Origin: JAVVHH01 sp032249615
GTDB lineage: Bacteria > Pseudomonadota > Alphaproteobacteria > Acetobacterales > Acetobacteraceae
Direction of reading: 5' to 3'
Length of the DNA stretch: 23,778 bases
NCBI GenBank assembly: GCA_032249615.1
Contig: JAVVHH010000056.1
Coordinates: forward strand, 1-23,778
Under the pieces are notes generated by a model. The model made no database searches. It saw nothing but the letters and a program-made list of their open reading frames with translations, and had not been told where the DNA came from. The first letter of the stretch is position 1. Every line of letters begins with the position of its first letter. Shown in pieces: positions 23,705-23,778 of this stretch. The position numbers and the translations under genes are program-made.

Positions 23705-23778
23705 GCGGGTGTAGTTCAATGGTAGAACGGCAGCTTCCCAAGCTGCATACGAGGGTTCGATTCCCTTCACCCGCTCCA
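23705..23778 (+). tRNA. tRNA-Gly (anticodon CCC)
   Basis: A complete cloverleaf: acceptor arms GCGGGTG/CACCCGC, D stem GTTC/GAAC, anticodon stem GCAGC/GCTGC enclosing TTCCCAA (U33, anticodon CCC), T stem GAGGG/CCCTT around TTCGATT, discriminator T and an encoded CCA that ends at the window edge. It reads Gly codon GGG. A phage attachment role for this tRNA cannot be judged because its 3' flank is outside the window. Confidence 0.95.

Noticed and set aside
23705..23778. tRNA-Gly considered as the prophage attachment site
   Set aside because: It lies 6.7 kb from the last phage gene with ordinary host genes in between, and its 3' flank is not in the window.

Overview
The window is a G+C-rich alphaproteobacterial chromosome segment, most likely from a sphingomonad. 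The host part supports this: an O-succinylhomoserine sulfhydrylase gene behind a SAM-II (metA-motif) riboswitch, which is typical of Alphaproteobacteria, followed by apaG and folE. No ribosomal RNA or other decisive taxonomic marker is present, so the genus is an inference.

Positions 1-16952 are the downstream end of a tailed-phage late region (prophage, tailocin or related element; no head, packaging or integrase genes lie inside the window). All genes are on the + strand and most junctions overlap by 1-4 bases (TGATG, TAATG, ATGA, TAGTG, GTGA), so they look like one late operon. After a small fiber-tail adaptor-like gene come eight consecutive tail fiber, spike, adhesin or carbohydrate-active genes spanning 14.5 kb. 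They are a pectate-lyase-fold tailspike, two modular fibers, an FN3/Ig-like protein with a putative SGNH esterase region, a small structural protein, a polyglycine adhesin, a TIM-barrel glycosidase-like protein with a visible Asn-Glu / Glu catalytic pair, and a large RIFT-barrel protein resembling exo-polysaccharide lyases. A lysis cassette closes the region: a 4-TM protein, a membrane-anchored coiled-coil protein, a GH108 endolysin and a gene-transfer-agent-type holin.

Positions 16959-23778 are host genes. The junction is abrupt: the holin stop and the stop of a convergent FMN-dependent alpha-hydroxy-acid dehydrogenase are separated by 6 bp. Upstream of the dehydrogenase on the minus strand is an AsmA-family envelope protein. 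Divergent from it is a coupled NIPSNAP / metallo-beta-lactamase-fold pair. The minus-strand unit metZ-apaG-folE follows, controlled by a predicted promoter, a SAM-II riboswitch and a terminator-like hairpin. A tRNA-Gly(CCC) gene ends exactly at the right edge, and its predicted promoter lies back-to-back with that of metZ.

The most unusual part is the long array of different surface-polysaccharide-binding and degrading proteins. I infer that it is a multi-enzyme kit for attacking a complex, possibly acylated, exopolysaccharide such as a sphingan. The sequence shows the folds and catalytic-like motifs but not the substrate.
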